Below, piece after piece: positions 24,540 to 37,300 of a stretch of 64,000 bases of DNA. Position 1 is the stretch's first letter. Every line of letters starts with the position of its first letter. The notes beneath the pieces are model-generated. The model had not been told where the DNA came from. It worked only from the letters and a program-made list of their open reading frames with translations, and ran no database searches. The position numbers were made by a program, and so were the translations under genes. This DNA comes from Azolla caroliniana (taxonomy: Eukaryota; Polypodiophyta), in the NCBI GenBank assembly GCA_043228905.1, contig JBHGNT010000004.1, positions 4,774,001-4,838,000 on the forward strand, given 5' to 3'.

Positions 24540-24735
24540 CAAGAGGCTTTACCGGTATCCTCCTCCTTAGCCTACGCATAACGCACACATACATATCTAA
24601 CTAGGCACATTGGAGACTCGGAAAAAAAAAGAAATGGAAAGGAAGAAAGAGTCTCTCGTGCATGGATATCTAACTAGGCACATTAGAGAGCTGGGGAAAA
24701 AAAAATGGAAAGGAAGAAAGAGTGTCTGTGTAGGT
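24540..24735. repeat. Local duplications flanking the SINE
   Basis: CCAAGAGGCTTTACCGGTATCC at about 24540 repeats sequence at about 24087. Within the block, ATATCTAACTAGGCACATT at about 24593 and 24667 starts two copies that each run into an A-rich tract and TGGAAAGGAAGAAAGAGT. Confidence 0.75.
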
Positions 24736-26140
24736 TTTTGGGGTAATATTCTCCTCTTCTGTTTAGGTGAGTGTAGCATGACTAACTTACACATGTGATC
24801 GAAGAGTCGGAAATGGTCTTGAGATATGTATATATACGTGTCTTCCCCTCTTCTATCATTTACCTTGTTGGGATCGCAAGGGAGAACATGAGAAGAGAGA
24901 GCTTACTACTCATGTCACCCTAGAGTTGTGATACGTCTTCAGTAGTTGTGATTGTGGAACTTAGTAGGATTTGTATGTATGTGCACCTAGCTCCACATCT
25001 TTTGTAGGCAAGACATAACATACCTAAGTGTGATTAGGGAGATCACATTGGCTTAGTCTAGGATTGTTGCACAGTGTACCTCACTCATGTCCATGTAGCA
25101 AAGAGTAGCATACTTTATTAAAGCTAACATTATCTTTGATTGGCAAACAAATAATGCATATTGTTAAATGTGATGAGGGGCGAGGAGAGAGATCACATTT
25201 AGCTACACTTCATGTTGCACCTTGGTTACTCAAATCATAGTATACCTAATTACATGTGATGGAGGAACCATGTCATTTGTAACCTCGTCGAGTCATCTGA
25301 AGGGCTCAAGTTAGGTGCCATGCTTCATCTTTGTAAAAACTATGAGGTTGATTAGTTTCGAGAATGAGAAGGGCGGTGGTAGGGTTCATTGAAAATAAAA
25401 GCGCATGGTAAAGGGGAAAGGATTTTTGCTTTCAAGGCTAGCTAGCTTCATAGCAAGAAATTGTCAAACTTGTGCATGTTTTATAGAACGAACTTGACAT
25501 TTGGTGAGATACAGTGCAATTAACGTAAATAAAAAACATATGTTGGAATCATTTGTTAATATATATAAATCATGTAAACTTATGATTAGAGATCTAGGAA
25601 ACCTATGTTGATAAGCTTAATGCTATTAAATCAATCAAGCTAAGTAGCCATGGTTCCGTGTTTCAATATAGTGTTCTATCACAAAGCTAGGAAACAAGTG
25701 GATGAACATACAACTTGGTGACATACTCAATTCAAGAAATCATTTGCACAATAGCAATTTGTTGTATATGGTGAAAATAAGTAAATATTATTACCTTTGA
25801 AAATGTTATGATAGGTACGATACCTCAATGTCTCTACATCGTTGGACATTATACATGCAAATTGGAACGCAAACAAGACATCATATAATAGACTTAGACA
25901 TCCCCATTGATTTGGTCTAGCAAATACTTGAGTATCAATCGACAGAAATTCATATATATATATATGCATAATTGACTATTGTACTGATAAAGCTTGTGAT
26001 TTGCCATGTTGAGAGTTCAAGTCTTGAGCAATGTGTTGATTGATGTTACATTCAATATAAAATTCTTGCACTTTCCACAACTATTGCCTCATAAAAGTAG
26101 TTCCTTCTATTGATAAACCACAATTGCATTCATTGTATGT

Positions 26141-26275
26141 TCACTTTCCACAACCCAATGCTTGAAAACGATAGTAAGGTATTGCTAATTATATAACTTC
26201 TCTTGATCAACAACCATTGCTTATGTATTCACTTTCTACAACCCAATGCTTGAAAGTGATAGTAAGGGATTACTG
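26141..26275. repeat. Tandem duplication, 88-bp period
   Basis: TCACTTTCCACAACCCAATG at 26141 recurs as TCACTTTCTACAACCCAATG at 26229. Both continue with CTTGAAA-GATAGTAAGG and then ATT. Confidence 0.75.
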
Positions 26276-26962
26276 ATAAAAGTGATGACTTATCTCAATC
26301 AACTACCATTAAATGTTGTGACCACAAATTGTATGAAGCTACTAGTATCATAACTAGTGGACTAGTCTGTAAAGGAAGGGAAATTTTATTGTTGTTTATT
26401 TTTGGAGATTCTGATGTCAAAACATTGCTCTACATTGTCGTTAGAAAGTTGAAGGAAGCTATTACACACCTACAAGGCTAGTCTTTAAAGAAGAGGATAA
26501 ATTTTCCAGTGGCTTTATTTTGGAAATTCCAAGCTAAAACTATGGTTTATTTACAAAATTACAACTTCAACATTGTATGGAGGGTTAATTTGTAACATAA
26601 TGTTGCCATAGTTACTTTGTAGCTTTAGGTCTACAACGCAATATAGGTACCATAAAGTTATCACATGTATAATGCATCTATGCCTAGGGATGGTAATTGG
26701 ACACATATTCAAGCATAATGCGACGTGTAAAGCCAAGAAGAGGTAACCCATCCATTGTTTGAATTTACCCACTTATACGCCTCAATATTCTATGGAGAAG
26801 TGATGAACAATCTAATATATTATTCATCAGTTGATAGAGGACACTCAAAAATTTCCTTGCTACCATGTTCCGCGGATGTCCTCAACACGTTGGGATGAGA
26901 GAATGTGAAAGAAACTACAAGAAGTCAATAATATATTAAAAATATTGAGCATGTTTACCAAT

Positions 26963-27145
26963 ATCAAAACGAGATATTTATGAAGAAGAATTCAATTAGA
27001 AGATATCAATTTATGACTACTAAGGAAGCATATCTAAGTTATGAGAGTGAAGAATTGAACATCAAAACGAGATATTTATGAAGAGGAATTCAATCGGAAG
27101 ATATCAATTTACGATTACTAAGGAGGCATGTCCAAGTAAATGAAG
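26963..27145. repeat. Tandem duplication, 98-bp period
   Basis: ATCAAAACGAGATATTTATG at 26963 recurs exactly at 27061. The copies share GAATTCAAT, AGAAGATATCAATTTA and ACTAAGGA-GCAT with about 10 differences. Confidence 0.8.
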
Positions 27146-28129
27146 TTATCATCTCCTGAATTCGGAAAGGGATAAGAGATCGTCCAAGAAAAAATGTCAT
27201 AATATTTTCCAATTGGTCGGAAAGTTAGGCTTAACACCCCAAATTATCGTTAGCATGTTTTACATGGTCTTATCTTATGGAAACTCGACCATTAAGGAAT
27301 GCGTCATTCTTTACAGAAATATTTTGAAATTTGAAATGAATTAGTTACAAGCTAAAAACACGAAACTCAAGGAAATCGATGTGCTCTATCTTCGAATGTT
27401 TAAAGATTTTGAGCATCACCAAGAGACCCAAAACTATGAGAGAGTTCAAGTTAATAACTACTAGTAAGATTGATCAGATATAGTTGGGTCATTCCCAAAA
27501 ACATTTCATCATATATGGCATCAAGCGCCAAGGCAATGCCAACTACATGATGTCACACTTATGATCTCACATTCACTATGATGCATGGATAGATGAGTAT
27601 AACATGATTTGTATCCATTTTGTCATATAATACGACTCCTTTCTTATTTTTACATTTACAAATCACCTAAATGGATTCTAACAAGATTGTGAAGATCATG
27701 AGTAAAGCATAAGATCCCTATAGGGATCAAAGAGGAAACTACTAAAGCTTCACTAACTAGGCTCTCCAATCCATGTGATCTCAATATCCAATGCAAACCA
27801 TGAACTAAAACACTCTTTATGGGTATCGATATTTAAAATCAGCCAGGCTCAATCACTTTTACGTTTGCATCTTTGATCTCTCTATCTACGTCATTTTTGT
27901 GGGTTTGATTCATTGTCATGCTGATGCTATAACCTAGAATAGAGTTCAACATTATTGTGTGTCGGGCCATGTTCACAATTTTATTCTCTTGTACCGCCCT
28001 ATGTTTTTTACTAAACTGTTTAGCTTAAGCTCTTTTTTTTTTTTACTTTCGATGAATGGATAAATACCCCAAAATTGTTGTAAACCAATTGTCTCATGGG
28101 CCAATTTTGGTCTTAGAAGACGTTAATAT

Positions 28130-28268
<139 letters not shown>

Positions 28269-30931
28269 TGGTGTTAAACATTCCAATAAAACTAACTAGT
28301 ATCATTACCAATTTTATCAAGAATATTGTCTTCAAGGAAGATAACATGGAGCTACCATAGTCTCATATCCTAATTTCACTTCTCTCGGATGATCCATTTA
28401 TCATGTATCTTTCTCTGTTTATCTTTCCATCTGCTACACCATTAGATCATGTCCATTGTTTAAATTTTTTAACATAGAAATTGGAGATGTCATATCATTA
28501 ACTCCAAAAATAGTTGTTATTAAAATGTAGCACTGACATCAATATATAGATGTATTCATGGGTAACATGCACCAATGTGAAAGAGAACGACATTTTTGAA
28601 GAGTGAAATTGTTGTCTTCAATAATCACACACATTAGTTCCTTGGGATATAAGCCATCATCACAACCCTTTATGACTAGCACACGTCTATGCATTAACGA
28701 CTTATAAACTTAGGTCCCATGTATTATGAACACCCAATCTTGAGTTTCTACATTGATTTCAATTTTCAATAGAGTAATTCAAAATTTTGTTTCCTCGATG
28801 GTACGCTCATCACAATCGTTCATACGTAGGTAGGCTAATTGCCTTTTAGTTGAAATGACATACACATTAAGTTGACATAAGTGAAAACTATCTCTTTTTT
28901 TATATAATTTCTTATAATGGACGAACATACATTATGTACACCTGGTTTGTCTAAAGAGACGATGCTAAAAAGTTTTCATTTATTCTTTTGTCCTCTCTAC
29001 CTCCTGTTGTGTGTGTCTTTCATGGATGATAAGTTCTAACACCATGGTGGATGTTGTTTTCTATTTGCAAATTATTGTGAAAAATATTTATTATCTTCTA
29101 TCCATCTATATGGCATAGAAAGTTATTGTAACCTCATAAAATGGTCCATCACTTTTATTGATATGTTTCTTATATTCGTGAAATAAGACCAAATTTGGTA
29201 TATCGTCATTTTTTGATAGTTAGTCATATGAGGGAGGTGGTTATAGATCGACGTCTCAATAATGCAAAGATGTCCAACATTTCATGACCTTTTGAATAGT
29301 CAACAAGTGTATCATCAATAGTTGGCATCCATAGTCTTCGTTGAGGTTACCTTTGAAATGTACAAATAGAAGCTATACTTTTATTGAATTGACAATGTAC
29401 AAATTTGTGCTATACCTTTTTTAAAGGTTCAACGAATGTACAATGATTTATGGATATATGGTTTTTTTGTAGTTCATAACAAAGACAATTTCATCTTAAA
29501 CAAGCATGTACAAAGTTGTGTTGATGTTTTTTGCCTATCATGAGAATGATTGAAGGGGGGGCCTAACATATTCAATTGAAGGAAACAAAAGGATTAGTAT
29601 GAAAAGGCTCTATAACATCTCATTGATGTTAAATACTCCTAGGATTGCAATAAGTTGTTAGATGACAAATAAATTATGTATATATAGTGAGGCACTTAGC
29701 AAAGTTGAGGCCTTTGCAATGTTGCTTTGGACAATGATTTGACCTTTGCTATATTTACTGTGTTTTTGGTCTTGTTATGTCGATCATTATCAAAGATCCA
29801 TTTTATTCGTTGCAAAGACTTGACGTTGTATGCTTTGTCTACCTCTTTAATAATGGCTTATTTGATGATACGCTATCAAACATTTAATGGAATCAAATGT
29901 TTCTTGACCAATATTAAAAGTGGTGACTTAACTCTGGCATACACAAGAAGATAAAAATAAATCTTCGCTTTTTCTAATAAATACACAAAATTAAGTACAA
30001 TTCACCTTACCTATGTATATAGCTATAAGGCTATATACATGACATGCTTCCCTAGTTTTATAAATTTATAGTCTAAAAGTTACGAAAGTAATAGCTTAGA
30101 TTGTATGTTGTTGATTACATTATTGCTTTCTTAATACTTCGTAAGAGATTTAGGTCAAATTATTTGTTTCTACACAATCATTAAATACACAATAATGGCT
30201 AATTCTAACCTAAATTAGTTGCGTGGTACAATAATTTGTCAAGCTATACAATTTATTTGAAATATGTTGCCCATTAAGGTATTTAAAATTTGATGTATGA
30301 TTGTGCCCAACACAATAATAATGTCATTCTTCCTCAAGGTGAGATTGCTTAATGTGTCATCAATATGGGTTGAATCGTTCGTATTGCATCATGTAACATA
30401 CTAACATGTATTTGTTCTTCATTTAGAGCTTGCTTTGATAGAGCTCACATTTGTAGCCATCAACACGTCTTTGTTCTCCATTTTGAGCATGCCCTACTAG
30501 AACACATTTCCTCTTTCTTGAATGGTATTGCTTATACCCCAATTGAACTTACATTTGTAACCATCAACATGTACACGTCAAGTTTCTTCTTGAATGATAT
30601 TGCTCTGTGGTTGATATGGCCACATGTCACGATATATGTATATGTATCCGCGTGTCTGTGTATTGATGTTATTCTATGTAGCAATATGTGTATATATGTA
30701 CATACTTGAAACTTGAGAGAGGAATACCCTTGAAGTTTCGTCATAAATGCAGAAGAATACATATGTCCCTTTGTACACTAATATATTCCCAAGACCACTC
30801 ATAATTGAGGTAAGGGAATAAAGCTAACTCCCTACACTATTTAGCATATATCCTCTAGCTATAAAACAGATTCCATGTAAGGGCATATAACTTGATACAT
30901 AGAAAGTACATCATATTTAAAGCAGTATTGG

Positions 30932-30933
<2 letters not shown>

Positions 30934-30967
<34 letters not shown>
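30934..30967. repeat. AT microsatellite
   Basis: An uninterrupted run of about 33 bp of AT dinucleotides in the gene desert. Confidence 0.85.
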
Positions 30968-30969
<2 letters not shown>

Positions 30970-31939
30970 CCTTTATTTGTAATTAGTGAATAGTTCTGAG
31001 TTTATAACCTAAGCAAGATTGTTTGGAAGTAATTTAAAGAGGATTTGGTGTTTTGATATATTGAATAGTTTTATGAGAGTTGGGTGAGAGCAAGATCTCT
31101 TAGAGGACATACCATTCTTCATGATTTAGGTAAGCACCATAAATTTTGGTTTCATAAGCCTCGGAAACATGTGCAACTAGTTAGCCAAAACAATATGAAC
31201 CCTTAAAACCCCATATTATAAAAGGAGATAACATGGGTCATGGAATATTGAACTTTTGTATTGTTGTATTATCTAATTGACATTGCTAATATAGTGTTTA
31301 AGGCTTTGCCACACTCTTCATGTTTTGATATTTGTTGCCTACTAGTTTCTCACACTATTTTGGGGCATTTGTTGTATGCCTATTGCACTTGTCTTAATCT
31401 TTGTTAATATGTTGGCATACACAACAAATGTTTCACACAAGGAAAAGTGGACATGGATGGCATGGATTTAGATGACATGCATGTTTGTATTGGCACCCAC
31501 GTAACCATTGTTTGACAAGGAAAAGTAGACAAAAGAGGATATGAGAGAGAACTTAGGTAACAACCATAGAGATCGATTAAAAGGAACAAATATTGAAATT
31601 GCTTTAAATATACAAGAAGATAAAGGTGGATATTATATAACCTTGTATTTCTTTCTTCTTCTTCTTTTGATCTTAGACCTAGATCTTTGGCCTCCCTCTC
31701 TTTTTTTGGGGTGAAAACACACAATAATAAATAAATGTGTGTGAAAAACACTACTCATAATGGGTGCACAATAGAGTATGGTCACCCACTAACTACATGG
31801 GTAGTAGAACACGTTAAATTGCCAATAGACAAGACGAACACGTCACTAAGAAAAGAATTTCCACGTGCTCCAATAGAGGAAATTGTCACAATAGTACTCC
31901 ATTCAACTTTTGTAGATATGCTTAGACTCCAAGCCTACC

Positions 31940-32290
31940 ATCAAATACAAAAACATGGTGCATATTCCAATTATGACGCAATCCCCAATACCTCAGAAAT
32001 CGGAAAACGATATCCTTCTCCGATTTTGGGTCAATATGTGTGAATTGCGCAAGCACCCATTGTCTTGGCGTCAAATAACTTGCCAAATTTGAGAACTGTA
32101 ACTCCAAATATGTCAAGCAATAAATATTGTATGAAATGATGGGTACTTTCTTCCAATTTGAACAATGCAAAATAAGAAGTTGCCCATTGCTAGTTCATGT
32201 CGCTTTAGGGCTAATCCCAAAGGCAAAACCCCAATCACAACTCTCAAAATGAAGACCTTTGCTACAAGTGGCAATTTAGAATGCCAACTA
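31940..32290 (-). pseudogene. Possible LINE reverse-transcriptase C-terminal remnant
   Basis: On the minus strand the reading KVFILRVVIGVLPLGLALKR, then a spaced C, and after a short gap IFIA-HIWSYSSQIW resembles the zinc-binding zf-RVT tail found after plant LINE reverse transcriptases (pattern K-F-WR--G-LP-G--L, then C--C, then H-F--C--A--IW). Stop codons interrupt it (for example after FIA), so it is not functional. The match is by eye and weak. Confidence 0.35.
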
Positions 32291-32439
32291 CGTTTTTAGA
32301 TTTGGCACCATCCATGATCATGGCCTCTCTCTCTCAATGTAATAAATTTGCGTAAATGACTTAGTGTTGAGTCATTATTTCTCTTTTTGACTAGGCCCTA
32401 ATATTATAAACCTTGTACTACTGTTGATCTTCGAGCTAG

Positions 32440-32442
<3 letters not shown>

Positions 32443-32491
<49 letters not shown>
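32443..32491. repeat. CT microsatellite
   Basis: About 48 bp of uninterrupted CT. A nearby CTCTCTCTC block near 32323 is followed by a similar sequence (AATGTAATAAATTTGCGTAAAT against AATGCAATAATTTTGTTGAAAT), so about 150 bp here are a diverged duplication. Confidence 0.85.
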
Positions 32492-32494
<3 letters not shown>

Positions 32495-34004
32495 GCAATA
32501 ATTTTGTTGAAATCAGTTAGTGTTTAGTCATTATTCCCCTCTTTTATTAGGTAACTAGAGCCGTTTAAGTTTCCCCAATATTCTCTAATTTTCCATAACC
32601 TTTTATAATTTTTATTATTTAGATTTAGATTTAGGGTGTTTTTAATTAATACTAATTGTGATTAGTGAGGTTGTTAGTGCCACTAGAATTTAAGTTTATG
32701 CTAAGATTCTTTTGGCCAAGAACATTTTTCCTAGCCAAAAAATGAAGGGGATACCTCTAAGTTGGTTGTGCACAATAGGATACACCTTAGAAAAGTTGAT
32801 CAATCACAGTTGCCAAGAGACTTTGCCTATTGATCATCTCTAATCAATCGTCAAAATTCAGCGATGTCGACAATTTGTCTTGCTAACCAATCATCAATAT
32901 TATTAAAATTTGGCAATGCTTCAGTTTTGAGCTATTGCCTAGAGACATTGATGATTTGTCACTTATCAACATATAATCTCTAAGCCTACAATTTGGTGTG
33001 TTGTCAATTCTAATAATTGACTTGACGTCACATTTGTCGTTGGATTCTAACTATACAAGATGTATGAACTAACTCAATAGTAGCCACTAGTCCTTTATGT
33101 AAGTTAGCACTATGAGAAAACCAAGTCTCATCATGTGTTTCATGGAGATTGTCACCTTTAGCATCACTTTCTTAGGATGCCTATGTTAATATGGCATGAT
33201 AACCAATTCCAAATTCCTCTTCCTTATTGTGGGTCTAACAATGATATGTCAATGGCCTCACTTACAATGCTTCAATAGATGAGACCCAAATTGGAACTCA
33301 TCGTGTTATACATATCTTTTTCCTCTAATGATCATGCATTACACTATCTTATTCAATAAAGACGGCTTTCGCTGCTGTAAGGAACCCATTCCTCCATACT
33401 CGGATACAAATTTGTATAACTATAAAATTACATGATGGCAATCAAGTACACGGTAAGCATCGAAGGATGGATATAAGCCTATACCACTCTTTGTTTTCTG
33501 GCTTGAATCTGTGGGACCTGAACACATATTTTGGCATGTGAAACAGTCAATGTGTATTATCCGGTTACTTAAACTAAATAGCCAGCAGAAATATATAGAC
33601 CTATGGCAAGACTAACAACAGCAGTGTGTTGGGAGCTGACTGAATAATAGTATTCGTATGTCACAAAAATATGAACTAGACTTCAAATTTTAAATTGATA
33701 TGCAGTTTTATGAACTAGATTTCCACGGAAATTTGGTGAGGCTACTTTTAAAAAAGATTATACAATTAACTAGGTGTAATAAGACAAATGAACAAACATG
33801 ATAATCTCACTGTAGATATAAAAACTCATGATCTTATTAATTTAGTGTTCCTTATGCCAATGAACCATTCTCAGTCAACATGGTTTATAAATTATCAAAC
33901 ATCTAGAAGAAACAACTAGATTAATGCCTATTACCATAGGTTTCAATAGGAACCTTGACCAATTTGACTTATTAGACTACAAATCCAGTTTACTTCGTTT
34001 CCCC

Positions 34005-34110
34005 ATTTGCCAAACAGTGGTAATAGGAACTGTACCAAATTTTTTAAAGAACACCATATTTGTCAAACAGTGGTACTAGGAACTGTACCAGTTTTTTTAA
34101 AGAATACCTT
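34005..34110. repeat. Tandem duplication, 53-bp period
   Basis: ATTTGCCAAACAGTGGTAAT at 34005 recurs as ATTTGTCAAACAGTGGTACT at 34058. Both continue with AGGAACTGTACCA, a T-rich tract and AAAGAA-ACC. Just downstream of the U2AF65 stop codon; a looser repeat of CACTTCTTGAATA follows near 34208 and 34261. Confidence 0.8.
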
Positions 34111-34344
34111 ACAGATGGGGAAACACCTCTACATTTTGCTCAAATTATAGAACCTATGAAAATGAGCCTCCAAGAAAATAAAACAAAAATTCAACTTACG
34201 TGCATACACTTCTTGAATAGAACCGCATATACCAAAACTATTCAACATACATATGTGCCTACACTTCTTGAATAATTTCATATGATTGAATCTATTATTC
34301 AACATACATGTCAAGTATGCCATGTGCCATACTTTGTAAAAAAA

Positions 34345-37300
34345 TCAGCCATCCATTTCTCCTCTTGCAAATTTGTCTTCAGGATAATAAACAGCAAGAA
34401 CAGTATTTCCAGCAAATTTCCTTCCATTTAATGCAAGCCTTGCTTTGCTTGAACCTTCAGTGTCAGTATACTCTACAAAAGCCTACAGTGAGAAACCCAA
34501 AACTCAGACTCATTTCGTTCAAAAGATCAGGAGAATTTATGGTCTTCAAAACACAAAAAGTTATATAAATAGAGCACCTTGCCAAGACCAGGTACTTTCT
34601 CTCCTGTTGGACTTGGACGCGGAATTACAAGACTAGCAATATTTCCTGTGCCAAAATTTGAAAGAATAAGATGACCATACTAAAAATCACATCAACACGA
34701 TCACAAGCTGTCATAAAAATTCAACATCACATGAAAAAGAAAAGATCAAACAAGCTTCAAGTGATTTAAAGAAAAATAAGATGAACCACATCACTACAGC
34801 AGAAAACACCAAAAACTGAGGAAACGCCCTTACCATATTTGCCACACTCATCCTGCACATCCTGGTAGATGTCTTCAAACTCCTTGTCATCCCTTAACTC
34901 ATCTACAGATACTAGCTGTACAACAAACAGGTATCTAATTCATAAATATCTAATTGTGGAATTTTATTTAAGTCCATTATATGTAGGCAGAATATTCTCA
35001 CTTGAGTTAAACATAAAACTTTAGTTGGCGATTCCGCAAGCCCACTCCCAGGAACCATTCCTACCCCAAAGGCAGGCATGAACCCAATAGCTGCACTAGA
35101 TTGCAGGGCAAGTTTCTGCACTTCAAAAGAAAACACAATCATAATCTTACAAGTTCTGTAGACAAAAAAACCATGACAGTATACTGTGCAATTAGGCCCT
35201 GCCTGCATGGCTATTTGTTGTTGGGCTTGTAACAAGACATTTTCTTGATCTGGTTTTGGCTGTCCACTACTGCAATTTGAAAGTGATAAGTTCAGTACCT
35301 AAGATACGTGGTATATAAACATATTAAAGCATATACATAATATATATAATTAATGAATTTGTTCTATTTTATGTAAAGTCACCCTGCTGTTGCCCGTCGT
35401 ACTGTTAATGTTTTGTCACCCATCTTCAAACCATTCAATGCAGCACATGCAACATCTGTAACTGCAGGATCCTGTCATGAAGGGAGAATTTTGAAAGAAT
35501 TCACAAGCCATGGATTGTCATATTTTCACCCAATTAACAAAACAAAAATACGTTTGAAGAAAGATAAATAAGTTTATTACCTGATAAACACAAAATGCAT
35601 AGCCCTTAGAATTACCAGTTTCTCGATCTTTAACCAGATCGAACCCTCGAAGTGGCCTGCAGAGAGTACGTGAGAAAATAAAGTAAAGAAGACTACACTA
35701 AAAGCCATTTATAGACATACCCAAATGATTCCAATAGCTCCTTTATCTGAACCTCAGTCAGATAGTAAGGAAGGCCACCAACGAACACTTTGTCAGGCCC
35801 ATCGGCACCTCCAGCTATGCTGCTAACAAATTTTGAGAACAAAGTACCAGAATGATTTTTTAAATTTTTAGCCAACACAAACAGTGAACATAACTCGATT
35901 TCCAATAAGCAAAAACAAAACTAAAGAACAAAAATCATGGACCAGAAAAATCACTCAATTTATAATACAAAAATAAACGTTCACTTGTTTTGCAAACACC
36001 AATGAGCCAAAACGTTTGAGGATAAAAAAACAAATCCTTACCCAGGTGTAAGACCTATTGCGGCAAGATTTAGGTTTGGATTGGGCTGACTTGGACCCAG
36101 TGTTGCAGCTAAAGATGGATTATAGTCACTAGGCCGTCGAACTCTAACTGGCATACCCTGAGGCGTAGAAGAACAAATCAAACATTAAATAAGAACAAAT
36201 GTTTAACAAAATGCAAGACTAATGAAAGCCTACATACCTCGAACATTATGCCATCCAGTGCCATGGCATTGCTTGCTTCTTCCACAGTCCGCATCTCCAC
36301 AAAAGCAAATTTCTTTTCATGATTGATGTAAACATTGACAACAGCATCACCTATATACAGTAAAGAGATTTTATAAGTATGAAAAACAATCATTAATATA
36401 GCCATGATTGAAAACATTTAAATGAAGTACCTGGGGCACTATTCCCTCCAATAACTTGCATCACTTGGCTGAAATATGCAGCTATGGTCTAAAATGCACA
36501 ATTCAGGTATATTAGTCAAACTAGAAAAGAACATTCATCGATAATAAAATTTTAAATGGATTTTCAGAACCCAAATTAAAGCAAAATAAATAAGATACTT
36601 TAGACTGGCATTAGTTGATCAAAATATGACATGGCTTGAATATTCTAACATTTATGATACCAACCTGTTCATTTGCCATGGGAGGCAGACCACCAACATA
36701 TACACGACGAGCATGCTTCATTGCCTGCAATGATACAAAACCATAACTCCCCCATGGTCAAAAAACAAATCTAAACAGTTTCAAAGCTCATAACTAAAGC
36801 CGACTGTAAAACCTAAAATAGAAAAATTTTAAATGACCCAAAGTACAACCTTACTAATTTAAATGTTATATGCCCATCCTAAAATTAAACTTTCATATTC
36901 AAGAAATGAATAAAGTCAAATAGATAGAAAGAAACCTGTTGTGTCATAGCTTGCAGTGGCATGCCAGATAGAGCTGCAAGCTGCATATATCACACATTGT
37001 GTAAGCATGTATTTGTAATTTGAAATTGAAATGCTCACTTAAAAGTTTGATTGCATTATTACAAACCGGACTTCCTGCAAATGAAAACCCTGGTAAAACA
37101 CCTGGCAATGCTGGCGTCAGTCCAGGTAGGTGACCTGCAATTCATCATCATAGAGAGCACCAATAAAGGGTTTGGACACTTCATAATATGTTACAAGAGT
37201 GCATCGTTGTGTAACAATATTCATTGTCGCATCTCTGAACAAATTCTAGTTCCTCATAATAAAATTTCCTATGTGTATGACACCCGCCATTGGCTGTGAT

